Shown here: positions 18,203-29,326 of the stretch, piece by piece
How the letters are laid out: each line of letters starts with the position of its first letter
Position numbering within the stretch: the stretch's first letter is position 1
NCBI GenBank assembly: GCA_016937795.1
Contig: JAFGVV010000060.1
Coordinates: forward strand, 1-59,374
DNA: 59,374 nt
DNA from: Paludibacteraceae bacterium
GTDB taxonomy: Bacteria > Bacteroidota > Bacteroidia > Bacteroidales > Paludibacteraceae
Direction: 5' to 3'
The notes under the pieces: generated by a model
Seen by the model: only the letters and a program-made list of their open reading frames with translations
Databases searched by the model: none
Told to the model about the DNA's origin: nothing
Translations under genes and position numbers: made by a program

Positions 18203-20764
18203 CTATTGTTTCAAAAAAGTGGCTGAAAAAAGCTTGCCTGTTCGCGTGTTCGCGTGCAAACTGTAAAAACCTCCGGGCAAAGCTTTCACATCCATATTTG
18301 TCTGTGTTTTGTCGCCTGTAAAAGTTTGCATCAACTGACCATTGGCACTGAAAATTTTCACCGTGTCAATCAGATCGTTTGCCGGTAACGAAAGTCGGAT
18401 AAAGTTTGTAGCCGGATTGGGATATATCTTTATTACAGCACGTTGTGCCGAAATCGGGCGTATAGCACTGGGATTCATATTCACCTGCGTAATAACTGTA
18501 TCCACATTGCTGGCCAGTGCATAATTCGATGCTTTGGGAATACTGTAAGGATGCGATGTAGCCACATCATTTCCCATGTCCCAATACATAATTCCTGCAA
18601 GGTCTTTTTCGTGAATATACTCACTGCGGTTGCGGGTTTGGTTTACACCTGTAATAAAACGATATTTCCCATTGCTATCCATTACCACATCCATGTCGGG
18701 AGTATAGGTTCCATCGAGCAGACCATTGCGCACACCAATCGGCGCAGCAGCAGTTTGTACATTTCCAGCAGCATCCTCGTAAGCACGCGATGTGGTGGTG
18801 GCGTACGACATTACGATTTTATCTTTGGGATAACCCTGAGCAATAAAACGGTTGTAAGCATCCACATAAGTATTCCAGCGGAAGACATTGGCACTCGGAC
18901 CATAAATCTGGAAGGTGAAATAATCGACATGAGTCATATATTTTGTGGGAAAACTGTACGATACGTAATGAGGTGAGACAGTAAATATTTTCTCAGCAGG
19001 CATTATTTTGCCAATTTCTTCCAGAAGTAATCCATAATTATTAAAACATGTTCCGTCGTAACACCATTCAAAATCGAGGTCGATACCATCGAAATCGGCA
19101 GCAGCAGCCACAATACCTTCGGCCATTGTTTTGCGTTTGGTTGCATTAGCCATAGTCGATTCCCAACCATCGTGCCCCTTTACACTCATACGGATTTTAT
19201 AACCACGATATCCATCGAAAGCACTGCGCACAATGTTCATAAAATGCTTGTACGAATATAAATCGTAACCGGGATTTTCGGCATTATCATAGTTCCAGAA
19301 CGAATTCATGCGGTAAAACACTGTTTGCGCTTCCACAATTTTCCCGAATCCGGGCATTGGTAATTCCGACATGTAACTTTTTATCTGAGCTTCGGAAAGA
19401 TCGGCATGCCAAATCACAGTTTCATCGAGTTTTCCTTTAAAATCCTTGCCGATGACAGCAGCCGTCTGATTAACTCCCTGTGGCAAAAGCGTGGCAGGAA
19501 CTGTAGCAGGAACTCCTGAACTGAGCGGGAAATATCCTTTCCCATCGAAAGTGAACATAAAAGTTTTGGTAACACCCATATCGAGCGAGAAAGCCACCAC
19601 ACCCAGATTCCACCATGAGCCCACAGGTTTTGTGATCAATGATGTGGGAATGTTACGTTTAAATTCCTGACCGTTAAGACGCAGGATAAGTTCGTAAGTG
19701 GCCGGATTTCCCAAACGGACAGAGAATCCCTGATTCACAGAAGCTTCTTTCTGAAAAAGATAAGCACCTTCGGTCCACTCGTCGATGTAAAGCCATGTAT
19801 GCAGCGAATATTTTGCGGTTGGGATAAGCGCCTTTGCTCCCACTTCCATGCCCGCACCAGCGCCATTGAAAGCAAGCACACCCGTGCGACCTTCGAATGC
19901 CTGCATTTGCACCGCATTGGTCAGTTTACCTTCGTTGTACGGAAAAGGCATGGTGATCGTTCCATCGGAGTGCGACTCCACACCAAGCATAATGATATCG
20001 TTTGAAAGCAGATACTTTTCACGATCGACACCACGATCGGCAAAGCGCGAAAAGTCGGTGTAAGCAGCCTGAATACGGTATTTGAATGCAGCATTATCGG
20101 TTACTTTTTCGCGCACAGCACCTGCAGCCGAAAAAGTTCCGTGATGTTTGAAAGTATAATCAACCACATTGGGACAAAGATTCTGATCGAATTTGTAGTA
20201 CAAAACCATATTATTCCACTGTGGGTGATACTTGTTGAGGGTATTGCGCCAAAGCAAGTCGTTAGTAGCAAGTGCTTCGGACCAGATACGAAATTCGTCG
20301 ATACGACCTTTGAAATTATTGCCCAGGAAAAGATTACTGCCCGACGACGGAATAATGACTCCGGTATTTGTGTTGATGGTAAGTGTGTTATTTACATACA
20401 CTTTAAGACTGCCCGGCTGTGACACAATACTTATGTGCGCCCATTTAGCCGCAGCAATATTGACCGACACAATGTCAACCGACTGTGCTCCTGCAAGCAA
20501 TTTCAATCGTCCGCTTTCACTTCCGAGTCTGAGTTCAAAAAGCTGGTCGGCATTACCGCGCGTAAAAACAGCAGCATTTGGAGTCCACACATCCGGATGC
20601 ATCCAAAACTGCACTGTAAATTTGTCTGATTCGTTTATTTCGCTCACATAACCGGCATCCAGCGATCCGTTTGTATCCATACGGAGACTGTAATTATCGA
20701 CCTGAGCATTTGCATGGCCAAAAAAGAGTGCAGCGAAGAGCAGCAGAGAAAAATATTTCTTCAT
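18203..20764 (-). CDS. T9SS-secreted GH18 glycosidase with two LamG-like domains
   Basis: 853 residues with a signal peptide ending at HANAQ. Residues about 24-195 and 285-455 are two concanavalin/LamG-like domains (repeated F-GRIDEFRIW and F-GKLDETVIW ends). Residues about 480-735 are a GH18 barrel with the diagnostic DGIDLDFEW, giving D559-x-x-D562-x-D564-x-E566 with E566 as the acid. The C-terminus (about 780-853) is a type A T9SS sorting domain with KIYPNPATNFI and GGFYSLH. GH18 enzymes are chitinases or endo-beta-N-acetylglucosaminidases. In this setting, endo-cleavage of an N-glycan or GlcNAc-containing host glycan is more likely than chitin, but this is inferred from the neighbours. 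It is the first gene of the GH18-lipoprotein-SusC-SusD run. Confidence 0.92.
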   Translation of the reverse strand: MKKYFSLLLFAALFFGHANAQVDNYSLRMDTNGSLDAGYVSEINESDKFTVQFWMHPDVWTPNAAVFTRGNADQLFELRLGSESGRLKLLAGAQSVDIVSVNIAAAKWAHISIVSQPGSLKVYVNNTLTINTNTGVIIPSSGSNLFLGNNFKGRIDEFRIWSEALATNDLLWRNTLNKYHPQWNNMVLYYKFDQNLCPNVVDYTFKHHGTFSAAGAVREKVTDNAAFKYRIQAAYTDFSRFADRGVDREKYLLSNDIIMLGVESHSDGTITMPFPYNEGKLTNAVQMQAFEGRTGVLAFNGAGAGMEVGAKALIPTAKYSLHTWLYIDEWTEGAYLFQKEASVNQGFSVRLGNPATYELILRLNGQEFKRNIPTSLITKPVGSWWNLGVVAFSLDMGVTKTFMFTFDGKGYFPLSSGVPATVPATLLPQGVNQTAAVIGKDFKGKLDETVIWHADLSEAQIKSYMSELPMPGFGKIVEAQTVFYRMNSFWNYDNAENPGYDLYSYKHFMNIVRSAFDGYRGYKIRMSVKGHDGWESTMANATKRKTMAEGIVAAAADFDGIDLDFEWCYDGTCFNNYGLLLEEIGKIMPAEKIFTVSPHYVSYSFPTKYMTHVDYFTFQIYGPSANVFRWNTYVDAYNRFIAQGYPKDKIVMSYATTTSRAYEDAAGNVQTAAAPIGVRNGLLDGTYTPDMDVVMDSNGKYRFITGVNQTRNRSEYIHEKDLAGIMYWDMGNDVATSHPYSIPKASNYALASNVDTVITQVNMNPSAIRPISAQRAVIKIYPNPATNFIRLSLPANDLIDTVKIFSANGQLMQTFTGDKTQTNMDVKALPGGFYSLHANTRTGKLFSATFLKQ

Positions 20765-20868
20765 ATGTAAAAATTGATTCTTTAAGGTCGAACAAAAACC
20801 GGATTCACATAATTCGTTCCGGGTCTGTTATATGTATTTATTCAGAAAGTATTTGGTGCTATAAAATA

Positions 20869-20947
20869 AAAACAGAAGACAGGCGGCTTTTCAATATAAT
20901 ATTTAAAAAAACCTTAAAAAACTAATTCCGCGCTGAGCTTCTGTTTT
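20869..20947 (-). terminator. Candidate terminator / foldback between T9SS protein A and GH18
   Basis: AAAACAGAAG (20869-20878) and its exact complement (20938-20947) enclose inner GCGG/CCGC complementarity. On the minus strand the structure is followed by T-rich sequence. The loop is long, so it may be a leader structure instead. Confidence 0.4.
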
Positions 20948-20979
20948 TTCTTATAAACACACTTCAAATCTAAAAAAAA

Positions 20980-22035
20980 TTATCTGATATTCAGTTTGGC
21001 AGTTTTTGCACCTGCTTTCAGAATATAAAAACCTTTTGGCACATCAAAGCTTTCGTTATCGGCAGTAGTAACAAACGAATTTTGAAGTTGTCCGCTAACC
21101 GAAAATACTTCCACGCGACTTCCGGCAGCAACATCGAGCAAACGCACATTATTACCAACTACAGCCACCTGAAGATTGCGACTTGCAGCAAGTACGTCTT
21201 TCACCGATGTGGTACCCGGAGCATAACGCACTAACTGACGAACAGCAGGATCTCCCACCGGATTTTTGATGAATTTTATTTCTTTAAAAAGGATAGTCAT
21301 ATTTCCGGCAGTGCCTAAGAATTCAATTTTCAGACGATTCGGATTTCCTGATTCCTCGGGAATCTGGGTATCGAATTCATAAACCAACCATTTTGTGGGA
21401 TCGTAGTACGCTTCTCCATCATCGTTTGGCAGCGGATCGCCAAGTTCGTCGGTTGCCTGAAAAAAGTCGCTCGGGAAAGTTGTTGGTACATCGGCCAGTG
21501 CTGGCGACACATTGTTTTGCCAGTTCGAAGTATAGAATTTACCCAAAGCCGAACCTGTAGCGCTGATTACATTTTCGTAAATAGAAAAAACCAGACGCAC
21601 ACGCACTGTCTCACGAATCGGCGTCAAAAGCTTATCGAAGTAAAAATTCATATTGAACCATGCTCCGGCATAACCATCGCCCATTGCAGTACCCACATTA
21701 TAAGTGGAAGTTTTGCCACGCATTACAAGAACTTTTCCAACCTGACCACCTAAATCAACGATATTAATGCCTTGCTGAATTGCCGCTGGTTGCGCAGCCT
21801 CTAAAGATGTAAAAACAGCAGGTCCACCGGCCAACATAAAAAATCCGTTATTGAAGTTATCCACAGGCACTGCCCAACCGGCAGCAGGATTAGCTCCGGC
21901 ATTTACAGCATTTACAGTAAACTGCCCTTCAGACTGATTGGCAAACACATAACGTGATGGAGTAATGTCGGTTTGAGCAAAAGCTACCGAACACATAACA
22001 AAAGAAAGCAAAGAAAGTAATGTTTTTGATTTCAT
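20980..22035 (-). CDS. T9SS-sorted secreted protein A, unknown function (paralogue of 22365-23537)
   Basis: 351 residues from the ATG at 22035, chosen because MKSKTLLSLLSFVMCSVAFAQ is a good signal peptide and the -7 box at 22109-22116 excludes the longer frame. The N-terminal part shares the pattern ITPS--F--, GANP, NGFF--GG with the divergent plus-strand gene, so the two are paralogues. The middle is beta-rich, like a carbohydrate-binding jelly roll (FNMNFYFDKLL and FLGTAGNMTILFKEIKF). The last ~70 residues (VEVFSVSGQLQNSF to GFYILKAGAKTAKLNIR) are a T9SS sorting domain. No catalytic motif is recognised. A glycan-binding surface protein is the simplest guess. The promoter carries direct-repeat operators. 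Confidence 0.8.
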   Translation of the reverse strand: MKSKTLLSLLSFVMCSVAFAQTDITPSRYVFANQSEGQFTVNAVNAGANPAAGWAVPVDNFNNGFFMLAGGPAVFTSLEAAQPAAIQQGINIVDLGGQVGKVLVMRGKTSTYNVGTAMGDGYAGAWFNMNFYFDKLLTPIRETVRVRLVFSIYENVISATGSALGKFYTSNWQNNVSPALADVPTTFPSDFFQATDELGDPLPNDDGEAYYDPTKWLVYEFDTQIPEESGNPNRLKIEFLGTAGNMTILFKEIKFIKNPVGDPAVRQLVRYAPGTTSVKDVLAASRNLQVAVVGNNVRLLDVAAGSRVEVFSVSGQLQNSFVTTADNESFDVPKGFYILKAGAKTAKLNIR

Positions 22036-22108
22036 AATAATTAAAATAAAGTTGCAATTAGAGATTAGTTTTGTCGTAGCGAATAAAACAACTTCACTAT
22101 CGACACTG

Positions 22109-22116
22109 CAAATGTA
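22109..22116 (-). promoter_or_regulatory. -7 box of T9SS protein A
   Basis: The minus strand reads TACATTTG (TAnnTTTG). The operator ends 19 bases upstream, where a -33 box would be. No TTTG is present there, as expected for an activator-dependent promoter. Confidence 0.55.
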
Positions 22117-22135
22117 AAACAAGCCTTTGTGACGC

Positions 22136-22170
22136 ATGTTCGATATTGTTTTGATTATGTCCGATATTGT
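22136..22170 (-). promoter_or_regulatory. Direct-repeat operator, minus-facing (candidate HTCS site)
   Basis: On the minus strand, box 1 ACAATATCGGACAT (22157-22170) and box 2 ACAATATCGAACAT (22136-22149) differ at one base and are separated by 7 bases, giving a 21-base period (two helical turns). AraC-type regulators bind such repeats next to the promoter they activate. Confidence 0.65.
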
Positions 22171-22229
22171 ACAGATTTTTGTCTGAACATCCTGAACCCC
22201 GTCAGAAGATTACTCAAAAGCACTTTTGC

Positions 22230-22264
22230 ACAATTCCGAACATCAATGATACATTTCGGAACAT
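22230..22264 (+). promoter_or_regulatory. Direct-repeat operator, plus-facing (candidate HTCS site)
   Basis: Box 1 ACAATTCCGAACAT (22230-22243), a 7-base spacer and box 2 ACATTTCGGAACAT (22251-22264) have the same 14+7+14 layout as the minus-facing operator. A degenerate -7 box TTTCTTTG (22284-22291) lies 19 bases downstream, at the same distance as on the other side. An extra half-site, CTGAACAT, is at 22183-22190. Confidence 0.6.
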
Positions 22265-22364
22265 AGCAGCGGTGATTTCTGTTTTTCTTTGCCCTGAGAA
22301 ATCTGAACAAACAAAAAGCGTTCAGAAGCCAAAAATCAATATTCAACTTATAAATTAAAATGCC

Positions 22365-23537
22365 ATGAAAAAAAACAAACTCTTTTCAGTTTTCACTATC
22401 GCCCTTGCACTGTGCAGCGCTCACACATTTGCCGGCAACTGGCAATTCAACAGTACCACATCGAAATGGGAAAAGAACATTACACCCTCTGCACTTAACT
22501 TTGCCACAATGTCTACCACAAGCCTGCGCACAATGGTAATGCCTTTGGCAGGAGGGGCAAATCCAAATCCGGCTATTACAAACAGTACAGGTGAGGATCT
22601 TACCAACGGTTTTTTCGCAGTCACAGGCGGACAAATTCAGGCCGGTGACATTACCGACCCAACCAATGTACGCAAAGCATTTACAATTGCCGACACATCA
22701 CTCGTTGCGCCGAACACGTTGCGTTTTGCACAAAGCACAGCCCCTGTTGCCGACGACAAAGCCGGAAAGTTTCTGGGATATGTAAACCTGAACTGGTATA
22801 TTCCATCGGCATACAACTACACAAATTATAATGTCTCATTCAAATCGCGTATTTATAATCCGGGCTCATTCAATTTACAAATGCTTGTGTACGATATGGG
22901 CGGCGGGCAATTGGGAACCACACAAACCTACGCCACCAAAGGATGGCATACAGCTACTTTCGAACAGACAGCCAACAGGCCATTCCGCTTTAAAATGAGT
23001 ATTCCCAATACTGCCGGATTGTTTGCGTATTTCGAAACTCCTGAACTTATGCTCACAAGCAGCACCGAACCTGCCGTTCGACTCATAAACCTAACAAAAG
23101 CTGGTAACGGAACTGTAAGTGCTGCCACTGAAACAGTGCGCGATCAGGACACGCAGACCTTCACATTCACTCCGGCCGAAGGTGCATCGCTGGTATCGGT
23201 CACTTACAACGACAATACTGTAACTGTAACCGACAACAATGACGGCACTTTCAGCTTTACAACTCCTTTGCTGAATCAGGATGCCAATATGCATGTTGTT
23301 TTCTCGGGTGCAACCACTTCTGTTGAGAAAAACGCGATTGAAACAATAAAATACAGTTTCCAAAATGGCAATTTATTTATTCAGAATTTAACCCCCGGAC
23401 AAAACGTGAAGCTATTCAGTATTTCGGGACAGAAAGTTTTCGATGCTCAAAGCATTCACAACGAATTAAATCTGAAAACTACAAACGGTGTGTACATTCT
23501 TAAAATCGATAACGAGAGTATGAAAATTGTGTTGTAA
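22365..23537 (+). CDS. T9SS-sorted secreted protein B with InlB-B-repeat-like domain, unknown function
   Basis: 390 residues with a signal peptide ending at SAHTFAG. The N-terminal ~230 residues are related to protein A (ITPSALNFATMS, GANPNP, LTNGFFAVTGGQ) and look like a beta-sandwich. Residues about 240-315 (LTKAGNGTVSAA to NMHVVFSG) resemble the divergent InlB B-repeat/bacterial repeat domain common in Bacteroidota surface proteins. The C-terminus (VKLFSISGQKVF to GVYILKIDNESMKIVL) is a T9SS sorting domain. It is divergent from protein A and shares its regulatory region with matched operators, so the two are probably induced together. No enzyme motif is seen; a ligand-binding surface role is inferred. 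Confidence 0.82.
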   Translation: MKKNKLFSVFTIALALCSAHTFAGNWQFNSTTSKWEKNITPSALNFATMSTTSLRTMVMPLAGGANPNPAITNSTGEDLTNGFFAVTGGQIQAGDITDPTNVRKAFTIADTSLVAPNTLRFAQSTAPVADDKAGKFLGYVNLNWYIPSAYNYTNYNVSFKSRIYNPGSFNLQMLVYDMGGGQLGTTQTYATKGWHTATFEQTANRPFRFKMSIPNTAGLFAYFETPELMLTSSTEPAVRLINLTKAGNGTVSAATETVRDQDTQTFTFTPAEGASLVSVTYNDNTVTVTDNNDGTFSFTTPLLNQDANMHVVFSGATTSVEKNAIETIKYSFQNGNLFIQNLTPGQNVKLFSISGQKVFDAQSIHNELNLKTTNGVYILKIDNESMKIVL

Positions 23538-23580
23538 AAAACCAACTTATTCAATTTATTTTTCGATAAATAAAAAAAAT

Positions 23581-23630
23581 CTGACAGCATCAACAGAAGC
23601 GGTAACTATTCCTGTTGGTACTGTCAGTTT
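23581..23630 (+). terminator. Terminator of T9SS protein B
   Basis: Nested stems CTGACAG/CTGTCAG (23581-23587 with 23621-23627) and CAACAG/CTGTTG form a hairpin of about 16 bases, preceded by an A-run and followed by a short T-run. Confidence 0.65.
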
Positions 23631-23660
23631 ACAGCAAAATGTAAATGCCTGGTATATTTT
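23628..23660 (+). promoter_or_regulatory. Weak promoter for the GH20 gene
   Basis: TTTA (23628-23631) and TATATTTT (23653-23660) approximate the -33 and -7 boxes with a 21-base spacer. The last base of the -7 box deviates from consensus. Confidence 0.3.
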
Positions 23661-23737
23661 TCCTGCATAAATTCAGACAACACATTATTTTCAACACTGG
23701 ATATCAATTAGTTTTTATCATTCAAACAAAAAAGATT

Positions 23738-26044
23738 ATGACCCTCAGAGCTCTGATTGTGACAGGCATTGTTGTTTTATTAACTGCACTGACACCACAA
23801 ACCCTGCATGCACTTATCCCACAGCCGCGTAAAATAATTTACCACGAAGCACAGTTCGAATTCAACCGAAAAACGCAATGGATAGTTGAGAACAAAGAGC
23901 AGGAAGCCATTGTACGCTCACTCAGTTCGCTTTTTACAAAAACAGCCGGATTCGAAAACACTATTCGATTGTCGGGTAAGGCTTCACGCAATGCAGTAAT
24001 ACTGCAAACCGACAAAGGACTCGAAAAGGAGGCTTATTCACTGGACATTACAGCAAAAAAAATAATTCTGAAAGCCTCCACCTCTCATGGATTCTTTCAC
24101 GGAATACAAACGCTTCGTCAAATGTTACCTTCCGAAATCAATGGAAAAACACTTATGCCGAACGCAAAATGGACGGTAAAAGCTGTTTCCATCAGCGACA
24201 GTCCGCGCTTTGACTATCGCGGATTTATGCTGGATGTATCGCGTTTTTTTATGCCTGTGGAAGATATAAAACGACTTCTCGATCAGTTGGCTTATCATAA
24301 AATAAATTATTTCCACTGGCATTTGGTGGACGACAACGGCTGGCGCATTGAAATAAAAAAATATCCCCTGCTCACCGAAATTGGCGCATGGAAAGTGGAC
24401 AGACACAACAATTTCTCCATGCGTCACAATCCCGAACCAGGCGAACCTGCCACAGTAGGAGGTTATTATACACAGAATGATATCCGCGAAATTGTGCAAT
24501 ATGCAGCCGAAAGGCATATCGAAGTGATCCCCGAAATTGAAATGCCCGCACACACCAATTCGTCGCTGGCTGCTTACCCGCATTTAACCTGCCCTGTGGT
24601 AAAAAATCACATAGGCGTTCTGCCCGGCATGGGAGGCGCTCATGCAGCCAATATTTATTGCGCGGGCAACGACAGTGTTTTTACATTTCTCGAAGATGTG
24701 CTCACCGAAGTGATGGCGCTTTTTCCCTCACAGTACATCCACATCGGAGGCGACGAAGCCACCAAAACAAATTGGGAAAAATGTCCGCTTTGCCAGGCGC
24801 GAATGAAAGATCATAATATTCCGAACGAGGAAGAACTTCAAAGCTATTTTATAAAAAGAATCAACCGTTTTCTGCAGAAAAACAATAAAAAACTAATGGG
24901 CTGGGATGAGCTTGTGGATAGCGAAATTCCTGAAGGAGCCACTATTTTTGGCTGGCGTGGCATGGGCAATGCAGCCGAAGAAGCCGGTAAAAAAGGTTTT
25001 AAATACATCAAAAGTCCTGCTCAGAAATACTACCTGCTTCGTTATCAGGGGCCACAATGGTTCGAACCATATACTTATTTCGGAAACACTACTCTGAAAG
25101 ATATTTACCAATATGAACCGCTGAACACGCAATATCCCGAGAGCGTGACAAAAAATATGCTCGGTGTACAGGCCTGCCTGTGGACAGAATTTGTAAACAG
25201 CAGTCGCGATGCTGAGTATCTGATTTTTCCGCGTTTGTCGGCCTTTGCAGAATCGGCATGGAGTCTTCCCGAAAATAAAAACTGGGAAAGTTTTGTGCAA
25301 CGCATAGATAAAACTACAGCAGACTACGCACATGCAGGCATCAACTTCGCCAAATCAATGTTCAACATTGCTCACAAAGCCGAAGTGACTGACAATAAAG
25401 TTCGTTTGACACTCGAAAACATCCGACCCGATGCCGAAATTCGCTACACAACAGATAAAAGCGAACCAACCAACAGTTCTGAACTATATCGTTCGCCGTT
25501 TTTTGTGAACCAGGGAACTACTGTAAAAGCGAGAGTATTTATCAACCAACAAGCATTCGGCGAGATTTTAGCACTCAACTTTCTTTCGCACAAGGCCATT
25601 GGCGCCAAAGTAATTTCTACAGAAGCAAATGCCGGAATCCTGACCAACGGTTTGCTCGGAAGCGAAAAACGCACCGATGGCGAATGGGTGGAAGTGTACG
25701 ACCGCGACGCTGCCTTTGTGATAGATTTAGGACAAACAAACACTTTCAATAGTGTGAAAATTAGCTGGAATATCAATGCCGGAATGACATTACATTTACC
25801 CTCTGAACTGCATATATCGGTATCCGACAATGGAACTGAGTTTGTAAAAATACACACTCAGACTTACAGCGAGAACGAACGTTTTCAGTTTGGAATGTAC
25901 AGAGATACAAAAGAATATCTTTTTGGCAAACAAAACGCACGCTTTATTAAACTTGAAATTAAAAACCCGGGAATGACCCCCGCTGGACATGTACGACCCG
26001 ATACACAAACACGCTTTGCATTGGACGAATTGATTGTGCAGTAA
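23738..26044 (+). CDS. Secreted GH20 beta-N-acetylhexosaminidase
   Basis: 768 residues from the ATG at 23738, chosen because it gives a clean signal peptide (ALIVTGIVVLLTALTPQTLHA). Order: GH20b-type N-terminal domain (about 25-145); GH20 barrel (about 150-500) with RGFMLDVSRFF, HWHLVDDNGWRIEIKKYP and the catalytic pair D339-E340 in HIGGDEATKTNW; a chitobiase/hexosaminidase C-terminal domain (RYTTDKSEPTNSS); and a discoidin-like F5/8C domain (FVIDLGQTNTFNSVKISW to RFIKLEIKNPG). GH20 removes terminal beta-GlcNAc or beta-GalNAc through the substrate's acetamido group. It heads a run with GH2, GH29 and GH89, although the GH2 gene has its own promoter. The cysteine-containing CPLC insertion after the active site is common in Bacteroidetes members. 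Confidence 0.95.
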   Translation: MTLRALIVTGIVVLLTALTPQTLHALIPQPRKIIYHEAQFEFNRKTQWIVENKEQEAIVRSLSSLFTKTAGFENTIRLSGKASRNAVILQTDKGLEKEAYSLDITAKKIILKASTSHGFFHGIQTLRQMLPSEINGKTLMPNAKWTVKAVSISDSPRFDYRGFMLDVSRFFMPVEDIKRLLDQLAYHKINYFHWHLVDDNGWRIEIKKYPLLTEIGAWKVDRHNNFSMRHNPEPGEPATVGGYYTQNDIREIVQYAAERHIEVIPEIEMPAHTNSSLAAYPHLTCPVVKNHIGVLPGMGGAHAANIYCAGNDSVFTFLEDVLTEVMALFPSQYIHIGGDEATKTNWEKCPLCQARMKDHNIPNEEELQSYFIKRINRFLQKNNKKLMGWDELVDSEIPEGATIFGWRGMGNAAEEAGKKGFKYIKSPAQKYYLLRYQGPQWFEPYTYFGNTTLKDIYQYEPLNTQYPESVTKNMLGVQACLWTEFVNSSRDAEYLIFPRLSAFAESAWSLPENKNWESFVQRIDKTTADYAHAGINFAKSMFNIAHKAEVTDNKVRLTLENIRPDAEIRYTTDKSEPTNSSELYRSPFFVNQGTTVKARVFINQQAFGEILALNFLSHKAIGAKVISTEANAGILTNGLLGSEKRTDGEWVEVYDRDAAFVIDLGQTNTFNSVKISWNINAGMTLHLPSELHISVSDNGTEFVKIHTQTYSENERFQFGMYRDTKEYLFGKQNARFIKLEIKNPGMTPAGHVRPDTQTRFALDELIVQ

Positions 26045-26110
26045 GCTGTATAAAAAGTCATATTTATAAATATTATTCCCACAGCCACGTATTTAATAAA
26101 TATATTTCAT

Positions 26111-26140
26111 TTTGAAAATCAATTTTTTAAATTATTTTTG
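26111..26140 (+). promoter_or_regulatory. Promoter of the GH2-GH29-GH89 operon
   Basis: TTTG (26111-26114) and TATTTTTG (26133-26140) are separated by 18 bases, close to the Bacteroidota consensus. The start codon is about 45 bases downstream. Confidence 0.65.
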
Positions 26141-26176
26141 TAGGCAAATACAAAATCACAACACATTACACACTAA

Positions 26177-29293
<3,117 letters not shown>

Positions 29294-29326
29294 ATTTTCT
29301 GATAATTAAACTTACATCTACTATAT

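Noticed and set aside
20964..20971. Promoter for GH18 (minus strand TAGATTTG)
   Set aside because: It matches the -7 consensus but lies upstream of the foldback that looks like a terminator and about 200 bases from the GH18 start, and it has no -33 box. Not strong enough to list as a promoter.
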